DNA from: Burkholderia sp. OK233
GTDB lineage: Bacteria; Pseudomonadota; Gammaproteobacteria; Burkholderiales; Burkholderiaceae
Reading direction: 5' to 3'
Length of the DNA: 64,000 nucleotides
Assembly: GCF_900230185.1 (NCBI RefSeq)
Contig: NZ_OCSR01000001.1
Coordinates: forward strand, 2,232,001-2,296,000
The position numbers were made by a program, and so were the translations under genes. Below are positions 45,741 through 54,685 of this stretch, in pieces. The notes under the pieces are model-generated. The model was not told where the DNA came from, did not search any database, and saw nothing but the letters and a program-made list of their open reading frames with translations. The first letter of the stretch is position 1. The number at the start of each line of letters is the position of its first letter.

Positions 45741-47390
45741 TCAAGCCGCCACGCCGGTGACGCCCGTCGACTTCATCGCCGGCGCCGTTTGCCCTTCACG
45801 CCGGCTCGCCGCGATCAGTTCGGCCGCGCGCTCACCGATCATCACCGTCGGCGAATTCGTGTTGCCGCCGATCAGCGTCGGCATCACGGAGGCATCGACG
45901 ATCCGAAGCCCCGTCACGCCACGCACCCGCAACTGCGGATCGACCACCGATCGTGCATCGCCGCCCATCCGGCAAGTCGCTACCGGGTGATAGATGGTGT
46001 CGGCATGTTCGGCGATGGTCTGGCGCAATTCCTCCTCGGTCTGGCCGGCATGCGTGTACAACTCCTTGCCGCCGTGCAGCGCCAGCGACGGCGCGTCGAG
46101 AATGCGCCGCGCCATCTGCGCGCCTTCCACCAGCAGGTCGAGATCGCGCGAGTCGCTGAAAAAACGCGGATCAATCACGGGCGCGGTGCGCGCGTCGGCG
46201 CTCGCCAGCGTCACCGTACCGCGGCTATGCGGCCGCAGCACGCACACATGCAGCGAATAACCGTGGCCCCAGTGCATGTGGCGGTTGTGGTCGTCGACGA
46301 TCGCCGCGCAGAAATGCAGTTGCAGGTCCGGACGCTCGAGTGTCGGCCGGCTCTTCAGAAAACCGCCCGCTTCGGCGACATTGCTCGACAGCATGCCCTT
46401 CCCATGCCGCATGAAGGTCACAAACTGCGGCAGCATCCGCGCGATGCCGCGAATCGAAAAGCCGGTCGGCTCGATCGACGACACCCGTTTGTTGATCGTG
46501 AAGTCGACGTGGTCGATCAGGTTCTGGCCAACCTCGGGCGCATCGTGCAGCACGGCGATGCCGAGCGACTGCAGATGCGCGGCCGGCCCGATGCCCGAGC
46601 ACATCAGTAGTTGCGGCGAATTGAACGCACCCGCGGCCAGCACCACTTCGGCACGCGCTTCCAGCGTTTCGGTACGGTCGCCGCGCACGATCTCAACGCC
46701 GCTCGCGCGCTTGCCGTCGAAGGTCACACGTAGCACCGTCGCATCGGCGATCGTATGCAGATTGGGCCGCTCGCGGTCGTAGATATAGGCGCGCGCGACG
46801 CTGCAGCGCCGTCCGTCGCGCTGCGTCACCTGATAGAAGCCGATGCCCTCCTGGTCCGCACCGTTGAAGTCGCTGTTCGGTTTGTAACCGGCTTCGGTCG
46901 CGGCCTGCACGAAACGCTTCGAAAATGGATTGCGATAGCGCAGATCGGACACCGTCAGCGGGCCGTTCGCGCCATGCCACGCGTCGGCGCCGCGCTCGTT
47001 GCCTTCGGCGCGGCGGAAATACGGCAGCACGTCGGCCCACGACCAGCCTTCGCAGCCAAGCTGCGCCCATTCGTCGTAGTCAAGCGGATGGCCGCGCGTG
47101 TAGATCATCGCGTTGATCGCGCTCGATCCGCCAAAGCCCCGCCCGCGCGGCTGATAGCCTTGGCGTCCGCCGAGCCCTGGCTGGGGCGTCGTCAGATAGC
47201 CATAGTTGGTTTTGAGTTTGTGCGGCACGACGGCCGCCACGCCCACCGGCATGTTCACAAACAGATTGCGGTCCGTATGCGGACCGGCTTCGATCAGGGC
47301 AATCGTTGCGTCCGGGCAGCTATCCGCCAGACGGCTCGCGAGCGAGCAGCCGCCTGAGCCCGCACCGACGATGATGTAGTCGTATTGCAT
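45741..47390 (-). CDS. GMC-family oxidoreductase (choline dehydrogenase-like)
   Basis: 549 residues from ATG 47390, which has GGAGGAGCGG before it. The FAD-binding site is DYIIVGAGSGGCSLASRLAD, GMC signature 1 is GGSSAINAMIYTRGHPLDYDEW, signature 2 is VVLAAGAFNSPQLLMCSGIGP, and the catalytic His and Asn are in IYHPVATCRMGG and IGGNTNSPTVMIGE. It would oxidise an alcohol such as choline or a long-chain alcohol with FAD. The neighbouring acyl-CoA and aldehyde dehydrogenases suggest an alcohol-to-acid route, but they are divergent. Substrate uncertain. Confidence 0.9.
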   Translation of the reverse strand: MQYDYIIVGAGSGGCSLASRLADSCPDATIALIEAGPHTDRNLFVNMPVGVAAVVPHKLKTNYGYLTTPQPGLGGRQGYQPRGRGFGGSSAINAMIYTRGHPLDYDEWAQLGCEGWSWADVLPYFRRAEGNERGADAWHGANGPLTVSDLRYRNPFSKRFVQAATEAGYKPNSDFNGADQEGIGFYQVTQRDGRRCSVARAYIYDRERPNLHTIADATVLRVTFDGKRASGVEIVRGDRTETLEARAEVVLAAGAFNSPQLLMCSGIGPAAHLQSLGIAVLHDAPEVGQNLIDHVDFTINKRVSSIEPTGFSIRGIARMLPQFVTFMRHGKGMLSSNVAEAGGFLKSRPTLERPDLQLHFCAAIVDDHNRHMHWGHGYSLHVCVLRPHSRGTVTLASADARTAPVIDPRFFSDSRDLDLLVEGAQMARRILDAPSLALHGGKELYTHAGQTEEELRQTIAEHADTIYHPVATCRMGGDARSVVDPQLRVRGVTGLRIVDASVMPTLIGGNTNSPTVMIGERAAELIAASRREGQTAPAMKSTGVTGVAA

Positions 47391-47803
47391 CCGCTCCTCC
47401 AATTGGGGCCGTGTTGCTCACGGACCCTGTCTCTGTCGGTCGGAGTTCGCGCTTTAGCTGTCGATCGGAGTTCGCGCTTTAGCGCGCTACTCCGATCCCA
47501 TGCAAAGCTCGTTACTCCGACCCCATGCAAGCGCTTGCAGAACACTTGTCTACGTATGTTTTATCGGCATTGTAGGGAGCGTTCGGTTGCGACGGCGGGT
47601 TCGTGTCAGAGCGATCCCTCTAAACGAAAGCCCTCCCGCGACCCTATGATGAAAGACGCGCACGCGCCCGTCAGGCTACTGCGCACGGCATTCAAACACG
47701 GCGCCCGGTGCGCCGTCCTCAAAGCGTGCGGGACGACACGCCACGATAAAACAGCACGCCGTCGATCAACGATCGGCGCGCAGCCGGTGAACGGAGACAG
47801 CAG
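47391..47803. other. Divergent promoter region holding short repeats
   Basis: 413 bases between divergent GMC and AidB-like genes. The first part (47440-47530) is a short repeat cluster listed separately. The remainder has no gene that I can support and must contain both promoters. Confidence 0.5.
47440..47530. repeat. Paired 25-base repeats forming hairpins
   Basis: TCGGAGTTCGCGCTTTAGC occurs at 47440-47458 and 47465-47483, and TACTCCGAtCCCATGCAA occurs at 47488-47505 and 47513-47530 (one change). Both spacings are 25 bases. GATCGGAGT pairs with ACTCCGATC and CGCGC with GCGCG, so the first and second halves fold on each other. The layout is that of a small interspersed repeat. Confidence 0.7.
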
Positions 47804-49489
47804 ATGGAACGGCACAGCTTCGGCCACACCCACGACGTGACAAATCAGGCGCCTCCGCTCGCGGACTACAACCTGTTTTCGAGCGACGTGGCGTTGTCCG
47901 CCGCCCTCGAACGCGAAGGGGCCGGGTGGCATCGCGAGGCGCTGCTGCGGCACGGTGCGGCGCTCACCACGCCGGACACACTCGCGCTTGCCGAACTGGC
48001 GAACCGCCATACGCCCGAACTTGTCACGCACAGCCCGCGCGGCGAACGCATCGACGCGCTGGAGTTTCATCCTTCATGGCATACGCTGCTGTCGCTGTTG
48101 CGCCGCGAAGGCCTGCACGCGTTGCCGTTTTCGGATCCGCAACGCGGCGCCATGGTCGCGCGTTGCGCCGGCTACTTCCTGCACGCGCAACTCGAATCCG
48201 GCTCCCTCTGTCCGCTGACGATGACCTTCGCGAGCATCCCGGTGCTGCAACGCGAACCCGCGTTGTTCGAAACGCTGCGCGACAAACTCTACGCCCGCGA
48301 ACACGATCCGCGCGACGTGCCGCTCGCGCAGAAAACGTCGGCGATGATCGGCATGGGCATGACCGAGAAGCAAGGCGGCTCGGACGTGCGCAGCAACCAG
48401 ACCCGGGCCTATGCCACGCTCGGCAATGGCCGTGGTGCGGAATACCGGCTCGTCGGCCACAAGTGGTTTTTTTCCGCGCCGCAATGCGACGCGCATCTGG
48501 TGCTCGCCCGCACCGACGACCACGAAGGCCTGTCGTGTTTCTACGTGCCGCGCTTCGCGCCGGACGGCAGCAAGAACGCCGTGCAGATCCAGCGTCTGAA
48601 GGACAAGCTCGGCAACCGCTCGAATGCCAGCAGCGAGGTCGAATTCTTCGACGCGTTCGGCATCATGATCGGCGACGAAGGCCGCGGCGTGCCGACCATC
48701 ATCGAAATGGCGAACTACACGCGGCTCGATTGCGTGATCGGCAGCGCGGCCTTGATGCGTGCGGCGCTGGTGCAGGCGATCCACCATGCCCGAAACCGTA
48801 GCGCCTTCGGCCGGCAACTGGCCGATCAGCCGCTGATGCGCAACGTGCTCGCCGACCTGGCGTTGGAGTCGGAGGCCGCGACGGTGCTGTTCATGCGACT
48901 CGCGCGTGCTTTCGAAGATTCGGCCGATGCGTCGTCGGCCCCGCCCGCCGAACGCGCATGGCGCCGGATCGTCACCCCGGCGGCGAAGTATTGGGTCTGC
49001 AAGCGCACGCTCGAATTCACCGGCGAGGCGATGGAAGTCTGGGGCGGCAACGGTTACGTCGAAACCGGCCCGATGGCGCGCTTCTATCGTGAAGCGCCCG
49101 TGAATTCGATCTGGGAAGGCTCGGGTAACGTGATGTGCCTCGACGTGTTGCGCGCCATGGAGCGCGAGCCCGAAGCGGCGCAGGCCCTGTTCGCCGCCTG
49201 GCAAGCGGATGCGCAACGGCACCCGGCTTTGAGCGCCGCGCTCGGCAAGCTCGCCGCCACGCTCAACGGGCCCGCCGAACATCGCGAAGCCTCCGCGCGA
49301 CGCATCGCGCAGCAGATCGTGCTGATCGCGCAAGCCACCTTGCTGGTGAAGCACGCGCCGCCGGAAGTCGCCGATGCCTTCATCGCGACGCGTCTCGCCG
49401 ACGGCTGCGGCGAGAGCGGCCGCGTGTACGGCACATTGCCGGCGACGGTCGACCACGCCGCGATCATCGAGCGAGCCTTTCCCGCTTGA
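47804..49489 (+). CDS. AidB-like acyl-CoA dehydrogenase
   Basis: 561 residues. The extended AidB type: NQAPPLADYNLFSSDVALSAALERE at the N-terminus, CPLTMTFASIPVL, MIGMGMTEKQGGSDVRSNQTRA (FAD/substrate signature), GHKWFFSAPQCDAHLVLART, NYTRLDCVIGSAALMR and the C-terminal WEGSGNVMCLDVLRAM. AidB itself is a FAD protein induced in the adaptive response to alkylation; many relatives act on branched acyl-CoAs. Which applies here cannot be decided. It is followed by the aldehyde dehydrogenase on the same strand. Confidence 0.9.
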   Translation: MERHSFGHTHDVTNQAPPLADYNLFSSDVALSAALEREGAGWHREALLRHGAALTTPDTLALAELANRHTPELVTHSPRGERIDALEFHPSWHTLLSLLRREGLHALPFSDPQRGAMVARCAGYFLHAQLESGSLCPLTMTFASIPVLQREPALFETLRDKLYAREHDPRDVPLAQKTSAMIGMGMTEKQGGSDVRSNQTRAYATLGNGRGAEYRLVGHKWFFSAPQCDAHLVLARTDDHEGLSCFYVPRFAPDGSKNAVQIQRLKDKLGNRSNASSEVEFFDAFGIMIGDEGRGVPTIIEMANYTRLDCVIGSAALMRAALVQAIHHARNRSAFGRQLADQPLMRNVLADLALESEAATVLFMRLARAFEDSADASSAPPAERAWRRIVTPAAKYWVCKRTLEFTGEAMEVWGGNGYVETGPMARFYREAPVNSIWEGSGNVMCLDVLRAMEREPEAAQALFAAWQADAQRHPALSAALGKLAATLNGPAEHREASARRIAQQIVLIAQATLLVKHAPPEVADAFIATRLADGCGESGRVYGTLPATVDHAAIIERAFPA

Positions 49490-49649
49490 TGCGAAGTGAA
49501 CGGACCGACCGGGATTCAGCGTTTTCTGTTCGCAGCGGACGAACCCGTCCGCGCCTTTTCAAAGCCTTTCGCAAGACCGTCGCACAACAGGACAACACAC
49601 CAATAAGCGCGACTCAACGCGCACGTTATCCATCAGGGAGTGGACACAC

Positions 49650-51068
49650 ATGAAGAACGATTTGCCAGAAGTCGTCGCGCTAGAAGCGCTGCTGCGCGAT
49701 CAACGCCATGCGTACTTGCGCGCGCCGTTTCCGTCATGGGAAGCCCGCGCCGGACATCTGAAAGCGCTGCGCAAAGTCTTGCTCGACAACCGCGACGCAC
49801 TCGCCGACGCGATGAACGCCGACTTCGGCAATCGCGCGAAACAGGAAGTGCTGCTCGCCGAATTCCTGCTGCTCAAGGGTGAGATCGACGCCGCGCTCAG
49901 ACACGGCAAGCGCTGGATGAAAGCGCAACGCCGCAGCACCAACAAATGGCTGATGCCGGCGCGCGCGAAAGTGGTGCCGCAGCCGCTCGGCGTGGTCGGC
50001 ATCATCGTGCCGTGGAACTATCCGGTGTTGCTCGCCGCCGGCCCGCTGATCAGCGCACTGACGGCCGGCAACCGCGCCATCATCAAGATGTCGGAGCTGA
50101 CGCCGCGTACCTCTGCGCTGTTCGAGCAGCTGATCGGCCAGACCTTCGCGCGCGACCACGTCGCCGTTGTGAATGGCGATGCTGGATTGGCCGCTGCGTT
50201 TAGCGCGCAACCGTTCGACCATCTGCTGTTCACCGGCTCGACCAAGGTCGGCCATGAGGTGATGCGCGCCGCCGCCGAACATCTGACGCCGGTCACGCTC
50301 GAACTGGGCGGCAAGTCGCCGGCCATCATCGGTCAGCATGCGCGCTTCGACAACGCGGTGGATAACCTTGTCGCCGGCAAAACGCTCAACGCGGGCCAGA
50401 CCTGCGTTGCGCCGGACTACGTACTGGTGCCGCGCGGCAAGGAGCAGGCGTTCATTGAACGGGCACGCACGCGGATGGCGAAGATGTATCCCGACTTTGC
50501 GCGCAACCTCGACTACACATCGATCATCTCGGAGCGGCACTTCACTCGGCTACAACGTCTCGCCGACGAAGCGCAGGCTGCCGGAGCGCAACTGCACACG
50601 CTCACCGACAGCACGCCCGACGAGGCAAGCCGCCGCTTTCCGCTGATCGCGGTCACGAATGCGCCGGATGAAAGCGCGCTGATGCAGGAGGAAATCTTCG
50701 GCCCGCTACTGCCGATCGTCCCCTACGACACGCTTGACGATGCAATCGCGTGGATCAACACGCGTCCCCGGCCGCTCGCGCTGTATCTCTACGCCGACGA
50801 CAGTGCGACCATCGAACGCGTCACGCGCGACACCATCGCGGGCGGCATGGCGATCAACGAAACGCTGATGCATCTTGCGTGCGAAAGCCTGCCGTTCGGC
50901 GGCGTCGGTGCGAGCGGGATGGGCGCGTATCACGGCTACGAAGGCTTCGTCACCTTCTCGAAGATGAAGCCGGTGCTGACGCAGGCGCGCCTGAACGCGC
51001 GCGGATGGATCTCGCCGCCGTACGGCAAGCGGGTGAATGCGTTGCTGAAGCTGATGATGAAGTTTTGA
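49650..51068 (+). CDS. Coniferyl-type aldehyde dehydrogenase
   Basis: 472 residues, shorter than the main ALDH families and with the N-terminus of the coniferyl/fatty-aldehyde group (FGNRAKQEVLLAEFLLLKGEIDAALRHGKRWM). Catalytic Glu is in TPVTLELGGKSPAIIG and the nucleophile Cys in NAGQTCVAPDYVLVP; GSTKVGHEVM is the cofactor-site region. It oxidises an aromatic or aliphatic aldehyde to the acid. A GGGAG ribosome site is present (spacing about 11). It may form a unit with the AidB-like gene. Confidence 0.92.
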   Translation: MKNDLPEVVALEALLRDQRHAYLRAPFPSWEARAGHLKALRKVLLDNRDALADAMNADFGNRAKQEVLLAEFLLLKGEIDAALRHGKRWMKAQRRSTNKWLMPARAKVVPQPLGVVGIIVPWNYPVLLAAGPLISALTAGNRAIIKMSELTPRTSALFEQLIGQTFARDHVAVVNGDAGLAAAFSAQPFDHLLFTGSTKVGHEVMRAAAEHLTPVTLELGGKSPAIIGQHARFDNAVDNLVAGKTLNAGQTCVAPDYVLVPRGKEQAFIERARTRMAKMYPDFARNLDYTSIISERHFTRLQRLADEAQAAGAQLHTLTDSTPDEASRRFPLIAVTNAPDESALMQEEIFGPLLPIVPYDTLDDAIAWINTRPRPLALYLYADDSATIERVTRDTIAGGMAINETLMHLACESLPFGGVGASGMGAYHGYEGFVTFSKMKPVLTQARLNARGWISPPYGKRVNALLKLMMKF

Positions 51069-51069
51069 C

Positions 51070-51113
51070 GGGGCGGCCATCCGTGCGGCGGGCTACCGTG
51101 GGGCGGCCATCCG
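51070..51113. repeat. Two direct repeats of 14 bases
   Basis: GGGGCGGCCATCCG occurs at 51070-51083 and again at 51100-51113, exactly 30 bases apart, just after the aldehyde dehydrogenase stop. A small hairpin GCAGGAC / GTCCTGC lies further downstream at about 51145. Confidence 0.5.
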
Positions 51114-51200
51114 CACAGCGGACACCCATAGGCTGGGCAACTCATGCAGGACAGCGTCCTGCGACGACGGCCGCGGGGTAAGCGGCCCCCCGTTCGCCAC

Positions 51201-51566
51201 TCAGCGCCTGGGCGCCCCACCGGAAACGTCCGCAATATCCGTGGCGACCACATCCGTGACGTCCTGCGCGGCGGCTACGCCGCTTTCAGGCTCATGCTCC
51301 GCGCCGCTTTCCAGCCGATGCAGCCACGCGAGCAACTCGGCCACCGCCTGATAAAGCTGCGGCGGAATCCGCGTATCGAGGTCGACCTGCATCAGCAACG
51401 AGACCATTTCCGGCGCCTCGTGCACATACAGGCCGGCTTCCTTGGCGCGCTGCACGATCATCTCGGCCAGCATGCCGTAGCCTTTGGCGATCACGCGTGG
51501 TGCGGGATCGCTGCCTTGTGCGTCGTAGACGAGCGCAGCCGCGCTGCGGCGATGTTTGCGGCTCAT
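51201..51566 (-). CDS. FlhB C-terminal-domain-like export protein
   Basis: 121 residues from ATG 51566. The region AAALVYDAQGSDPAPRVIAKGYGMLAEMIVQRAKEAGLYVHEAPEMVSLLMQVDLDTRIPPQLYQAVAELLAWLHRLE matches the cytoplasmic part of FlhB/EscU export switches, without the membrane helices and without the NPTH autocleavage site. Such stand-alone relatives (FlhX/YlqH type) are known beside flagellar genes. Together with the FliK-like gene it may take part in substrate switching, which is an inference. It overlaps the upstream FliK-like stop by one base. Confidence 0.8.
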   Translation of the reverse strand: MSRKHRRSAAALVYDAQGSDPAPRVIAKGYGMLAEMIVQRAKEAGLYVHEAPEMVSLLMQVDLDTRIPPQLYQAVAELLAWLHRLESGAEHEPESGVAAAQDVTDVVATDIADVSGGAPRR

Positions 51567-52978
51567 CACATATCCCAATCGAAATCGTCGACCGGCGCGG
51601 CTCCCGGGCGGGCAACGCGCGCTGTGCGACGCCCTGCCGGCACCTTATCGGCCGCCGAAGCAGCCGACGCCGAGCGCGCATACGCCGACGCCGCCGCCTG
51701 CCCGGCCGCCGCAGCAGCTGCAGCACCCGCCGCGCTAGCCGGCACGCCACCGCCGATCTCGCGAATCGTCAGTCCGTTCAGTTCGATGCCCGCTGCCGCG
51801 AGCCGCTGACGAAAGTTCTCACCCTGCGCCGCCAGCCGCGCCGCACCGGCCGGACTGGCCTGCACGCGCGCGACCAGCCGCACGCCGGTCAGCGTCAAGT
51901 CCGCATCGACGGTGCCGAGCGTGGGCAGGGACAACGTCAGCCGCGTACGCCACGGCTGATCGTCCTCGCTCGCCGTGCCGCCGCCGCTGCGGTCCCATTC
52001 GTCGCCTTCCTGCTCGATGGTCCAGTCGAGCTTGGCGCCCGGCCATGCTTCGCCGGTCCAGCGAAACTGCCCGGTGGCGAGCAGATCGAGCTGCTGACGC
52101 ACCAAAGGAACGGTCGCGGGATGAACCGCGGCCGCCATCGATTGCGAGTTTTGCGACGACCCGTCGTCGGCCAGTTGCGCCGCGGCGCCGCGCACGCTCG
52201 AGTGCGTCGGCTGGCCGTTCAGGTCGGACAGAGAACTTGCCAGCACCTCGCCGGCCACGAAGCGCGCAGCCTGCGCGGTCTGGATCGACGGCATCGCGCG
52301 GGCTGCCGCGTTGCCGTCCGGCGCGCCGTTGGCCGGACCGTTGGGCGCCCCGCCCATGCCTGGCCGGCCTGTCGCGTTGGAGGAAGAGGTTTGATCGGCG
52401 TCGCTCGCCCAGTCGAGCGGCAATTGCGCGGCGGCAGCCACCAGCTTGTTTTGCGCTTCGCTGGCGAGGGCTGCGGGCGGCCGCTGCCCAGCCAGCCATT
52501 GTGCAAGATGGGATTCGTAAAACAGGCCGCTATCGCCCACCGTCTGTTCGAGCGCGGCCGCGAGCGCCGCGACCGGCACCTGAGCCGCCGCCACATTGGC
52601 GGTGGCTGTCGTCGAAGCGGTATTCGGATTGGCAGACGAAGCAGCAGGCGTGGCAGTCGTATCGAAGAGCGGCAAGCCGCCGCCCTCGACGTCGAGCGCC
52701 GGTGCGGCCGGCCAGATCGGCAACTGGCCGAGCACCGCCGGGGTCGCCTCGCCGCCGGAATTCACGATCGCATTGAGCGTCAGCGCGACGGCGGACAGCG
52801 CGGTTTGCGCGGAAGCCGGCGGTGTCGCGGGGGGCGCGACGGGGGTGGTATTGAGAATCTCGGTATCGACACCCGCCGCACCAGTCTGCGAGGCGGTCGC
52901 ACTACCCGCCGCGAGATTGAGCAGACTGTCGACCCGGTTCGCGAGCAGCGAAGTGACGACCGCGTCGATTCCGTTCAT
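51566..52978 (-). CDS. FliK-type hook-length control-like protein (second copy)
   Basis: 470 residues. A long Ala/Thr/Ser/Pro-rich N-terminal region (residues 1-300) of low complexity is followed by a FliK-C-like segment: LDLLATGQFRWTGEAWPGAKLDWTIEQEG, RTRLTLSLPTLGTVDADLTLTGVRL and ENFRQRLAAAGIELNGLTI. It differs from the other FliK (60339) in sequence. Its end overlaps the FlhB-like gene, so the two are cotranslated, matching the FliK-FlhB partnership. The start ATG at 52978 gives MNGIDAVVTSLLANRVD. Confidence 0.75.
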   Translation of the reverse strand: MNGIDAVVTSLLANRVDSLLNLAAGSATASQTGAAGVDTEILNTTPVAPPATPPASAQTALSAVALTLNAIVNSGGEATPAVLGQLPIWPAAPALDVEGGGLPLFDTTATPAASSANPNTASTTATANVAAAQVPVAALAAALEQTVGDSGLFYESHLAQWLAGQRPPAALASEAQNKLVAAAAQLPLDWASDADQTSSSNATGRPGMGGAPNGPANGAPDGNAAARAMPSIQTAQAARFVAGEVLASSLSDLNGQPTHSSVRGAAAQLADDGSSQNSQSMAAAVHPATVPLVRQQLDLLATGQFRWTGEAWPGAKLDWTIEQEGDEWDRSGGGTASEDDQPWRTRLTLSLPTLGTVDADLTLTGVRLVARVQASPAGAARLAAQGENFRQRLAAAGIELNGLTIREIGGGVPASAAGAAAAAAAGQAAASAYARSASAASAADKVPAGRRTARVARPGAAPVDDFDWDM

Positions 52979-53059
52979 ACCGATTCCTTGGTCACATTGG
53001 CAGCAACGCGCTCAAATCCAGTCAGGCGGACTCAAGCAGCGCCTTGCTCGCGGGCAAAC

Positions 53060-53386
53060 TCAGCGCGCCCCGTACAGTTCCTTGAGCACGCGAGTTGGCC
53101 GTCCGGCGAACAGCGCCGACAGATTGGCCATGCGCGGATTCGCCAGATCGCGGATCGCAGCGTCGTCGGCCAGGATCTGACGGATCAGCGCGTATTTGCG
53201 CAGGCGCTCCGCATCGTCCAGTCTGACGCCGGCTTCCGCGTCTTTCAACGCGTCCACCAGATTCCGATATTCCTCCTGCAAGTGGACCAGATCGTTCCAC
53301 AGGGCTCGCCGGGCAGCCGTCAGCATGCGGCGGGAAATCGCTGCAATCGCCTCGTAGCGGGCGAAATATTCTGCGTTCGATGTCAT
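53060..53386 (-). CDS. fliT: Flagellar protein FliT
   Basis: 108 residues from ATG 53386 (MTSNAEYFARYEAIAAISRRML). Helical: RALWNDLVHLQEEYRNLVDALKDAE and RYALIRQILADDAAIRDLA-like parts fit FliT, the chaperone of the filament cap protein FliD and, in some bacteria, an FlhDC antagonist. Its start overlaps fliS by ATGA, the standard fliST layout. Sequence conservation in this family is low; position supports the call. Confidence 0.85.
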   Translation of the reverse strand: MTSNAEYFARYEAIAAISRRMLTAARRALWNDLVHLQEEYRNLVDALKDAEAGVRLDDAERLRKYALIRQILADDAAIRDLANPRMANLSALFAGRPTRVLKELYGAR

Positions 53387-53817
53387 CTCATGCTTTCCGC
53401 GGCCGGCTGGGCTGCCATCCGCGCGATCTCCGGGGCAATCCCGATCCATGCCTCTTCGAGCGTCGCCAGCAGGCCGTCGACTTCGACCAGCATCGCCTCG
53501 CTCTGTTTTATGTTGGCTTCGAGCAGCCGGCGCGACATATAGCTATATAGCGCGTCCAACCGCTCTGCAATCTCGCCGCCCACCTCGACGTTCAGCGATA
53601 GTTGCAGCCCGCTTTCGACGATCTGAATCGCCTTGCCGATCGCCTCACCACGCGCCGACACATTGCCTTGCTGCACATGCATGCGCGCTTGCGCAATCGC
53701 CTGCCGGGCGCCCTGATACAACATCACGATCAGACGATGCGGACTCGCGCCCATCACCCCTGTCTCGACGCCGACGCGCGCGTACGCATTGGCTCCAGAG
53801 TGTCCTGGGGAAAACAT
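53383..53817 (-). CDS. fliS: Flagellar export chaperone FliS
   Basis: 144 residues from ATG 53817 (MFSPGHSGANAYARVGVETGVM). FliS features: NAYxxVxVET, GASPHRLIVMLYQGARQAIAQARMHVQQG, KAIQIVESGLQLSLNVEVGGEIAERLDALYSYMSRRL. It binds flagellin in the cytoplasm and stops early polymerisation. A sigma28-type promoter precedes it by about 86 bases. fliD and fliC are not in the window. Confidence 0.93.
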   Translation of the reverse strand: MFSPGHSGANAYARVGVETGVMGASPHRLIVMLYQGARQAIAQARMHVQQGNVSARGEAIGKAIQIVESGLQLSLNVEVGGEIAERLDALYSYMSRRLLEANIKQSEAMLVEVDGLLATLEEAWIGIAPEIARMAAQPAAESMR

Positions 53818-53902
53818 CGGCGCTCCTCCTCTCTTGCACTGCGGTTGGTCGTGGCACCCCATCCGTGCGCGTTGCCGCATCCGGATTTCTGCCTGTACCT
53901 GG

Positions 53903-53930
53903 TTATCGGATAGGCAGCGGGAAAGCTTTA
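53903..53930 (-). promoter_or_regulatory. Sigma28 (FliA) promoter for fliST
   Basis: On the minus strand TAAA, 16 bases, TCCGATAA; the consensus is TAAA-N15-GCCGATAA. Seven of eight bases match in the -10 part. It lies 86 bases before the fliS start and would drive fliS, fliT and perhaps the FliK-like and FlhB-like genes. Confidence 0.7.
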
Positions 53931-54112
53931 GGCCGTTGTAAGGAGGATTAAGGGGCCGATAGGGGCGATATCGCGCTGAGCGTGGCAAAGCCGCCTGCCA
54001 CAAAGCGCCTCGAGGGCGCCCCGGACGGGCTGTCCTGCCGTGAAACCACACAGCGTTGCATTCGGGCGCATGCATTCGGGCGGGCGGAACAGCCCTGCCG
54101 CCAGAGGCGCAC

Positions 54113-54448
54113 TTACACCTGCATCTGCATGATGTCGTTATAGGCCGTCACCAGCTTGTTGCGCACCTGCAGGCCGAACTGGAAGCCGATGTTGGCCTTC
54201 TGCGAGTCGACCATCACGTCGTTCAGCGAGACATTCGACGCGCCGAGCTCGAACGCCTGCGATTCGCCGGCCGCTTTGGTCTGATCGCCGCTGATCTTGT
54301 CCAGCGAGGCCTTCAGCGCCGAGGCGAAACCGCCGGCCGTCGCCGCGCCGGACTGGCCGGCCACCGGGGTGTTGCCGCCGGCCGCTTGCGCCGCCATCGA
54401 CTGCATCTGTTGCAGCGCCGACGAGAGCGCGTTCACGGGCAAAGTCAT
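54113..54448 (-). CDS. fliE: Flagellar hook-basal body protein FliE
   Basis: 111 residues from ATG 54448 ([18 protein letters not shown]), preceded by GGAGAG. FliE features: [19 protein letters not shown], and the conserved C-terminal half [37 protein letters not shown]. It joins the MS ring (FliF) to the rod and is exported early. Divergent from fliF over 237 bases, as in other Burkholderia. Confidence 0.94.
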   Translation of the reverse strand: MTLPVNALSSALQQMQSMAAQAAGGNTPVAGQSGAATAGGFASALKASLDKISGDQTKAAGESQAFELGASNVSLNDVMVDSQKANIGFQFGLQVRNKLVTAYNDIMQMQV

Positions 54449-54685
54449 GTTCTCTCCAAGGATTGACGACCGGCATGCCAGAAACCGCACCGATCTGAAC
54501 GAAAGCATAGCAGCGGGTCATCCGGGAAAGCCCCGAAACTAGGGGGGAAACCCGGCTCTATTCAAGCAATCGGGTTGAGCCGCGCTGCGGATAATTTCAA
54601 TGGTGAAAGTCTCTGTCCGTACGCCCGCCGACCCTCGGTGCGCTCAAGCGGCAGAACGCAAAGGCATCCCGGAGATACCCGACGC

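Noticed and set aside
47440..47530. CRISPR array
   Set aside because: Only two pairs of 18-19-base repeats with six- to seven-base gaps and no cas genes.
51497..53542. 681-residue open frame on the plus strand
   Set aside because: It lies antisense to the FliK-like, FliT and FlhB-like genes, has low-complexity Arg-rich translation, and no family motif. It is an effect of high GC content.
54449..54685. Sigma28 promoter between fliE and fliF
   Set aside because: GCGGATAA before fliF resembles a -10 element, but no TAAA is at the right distance.
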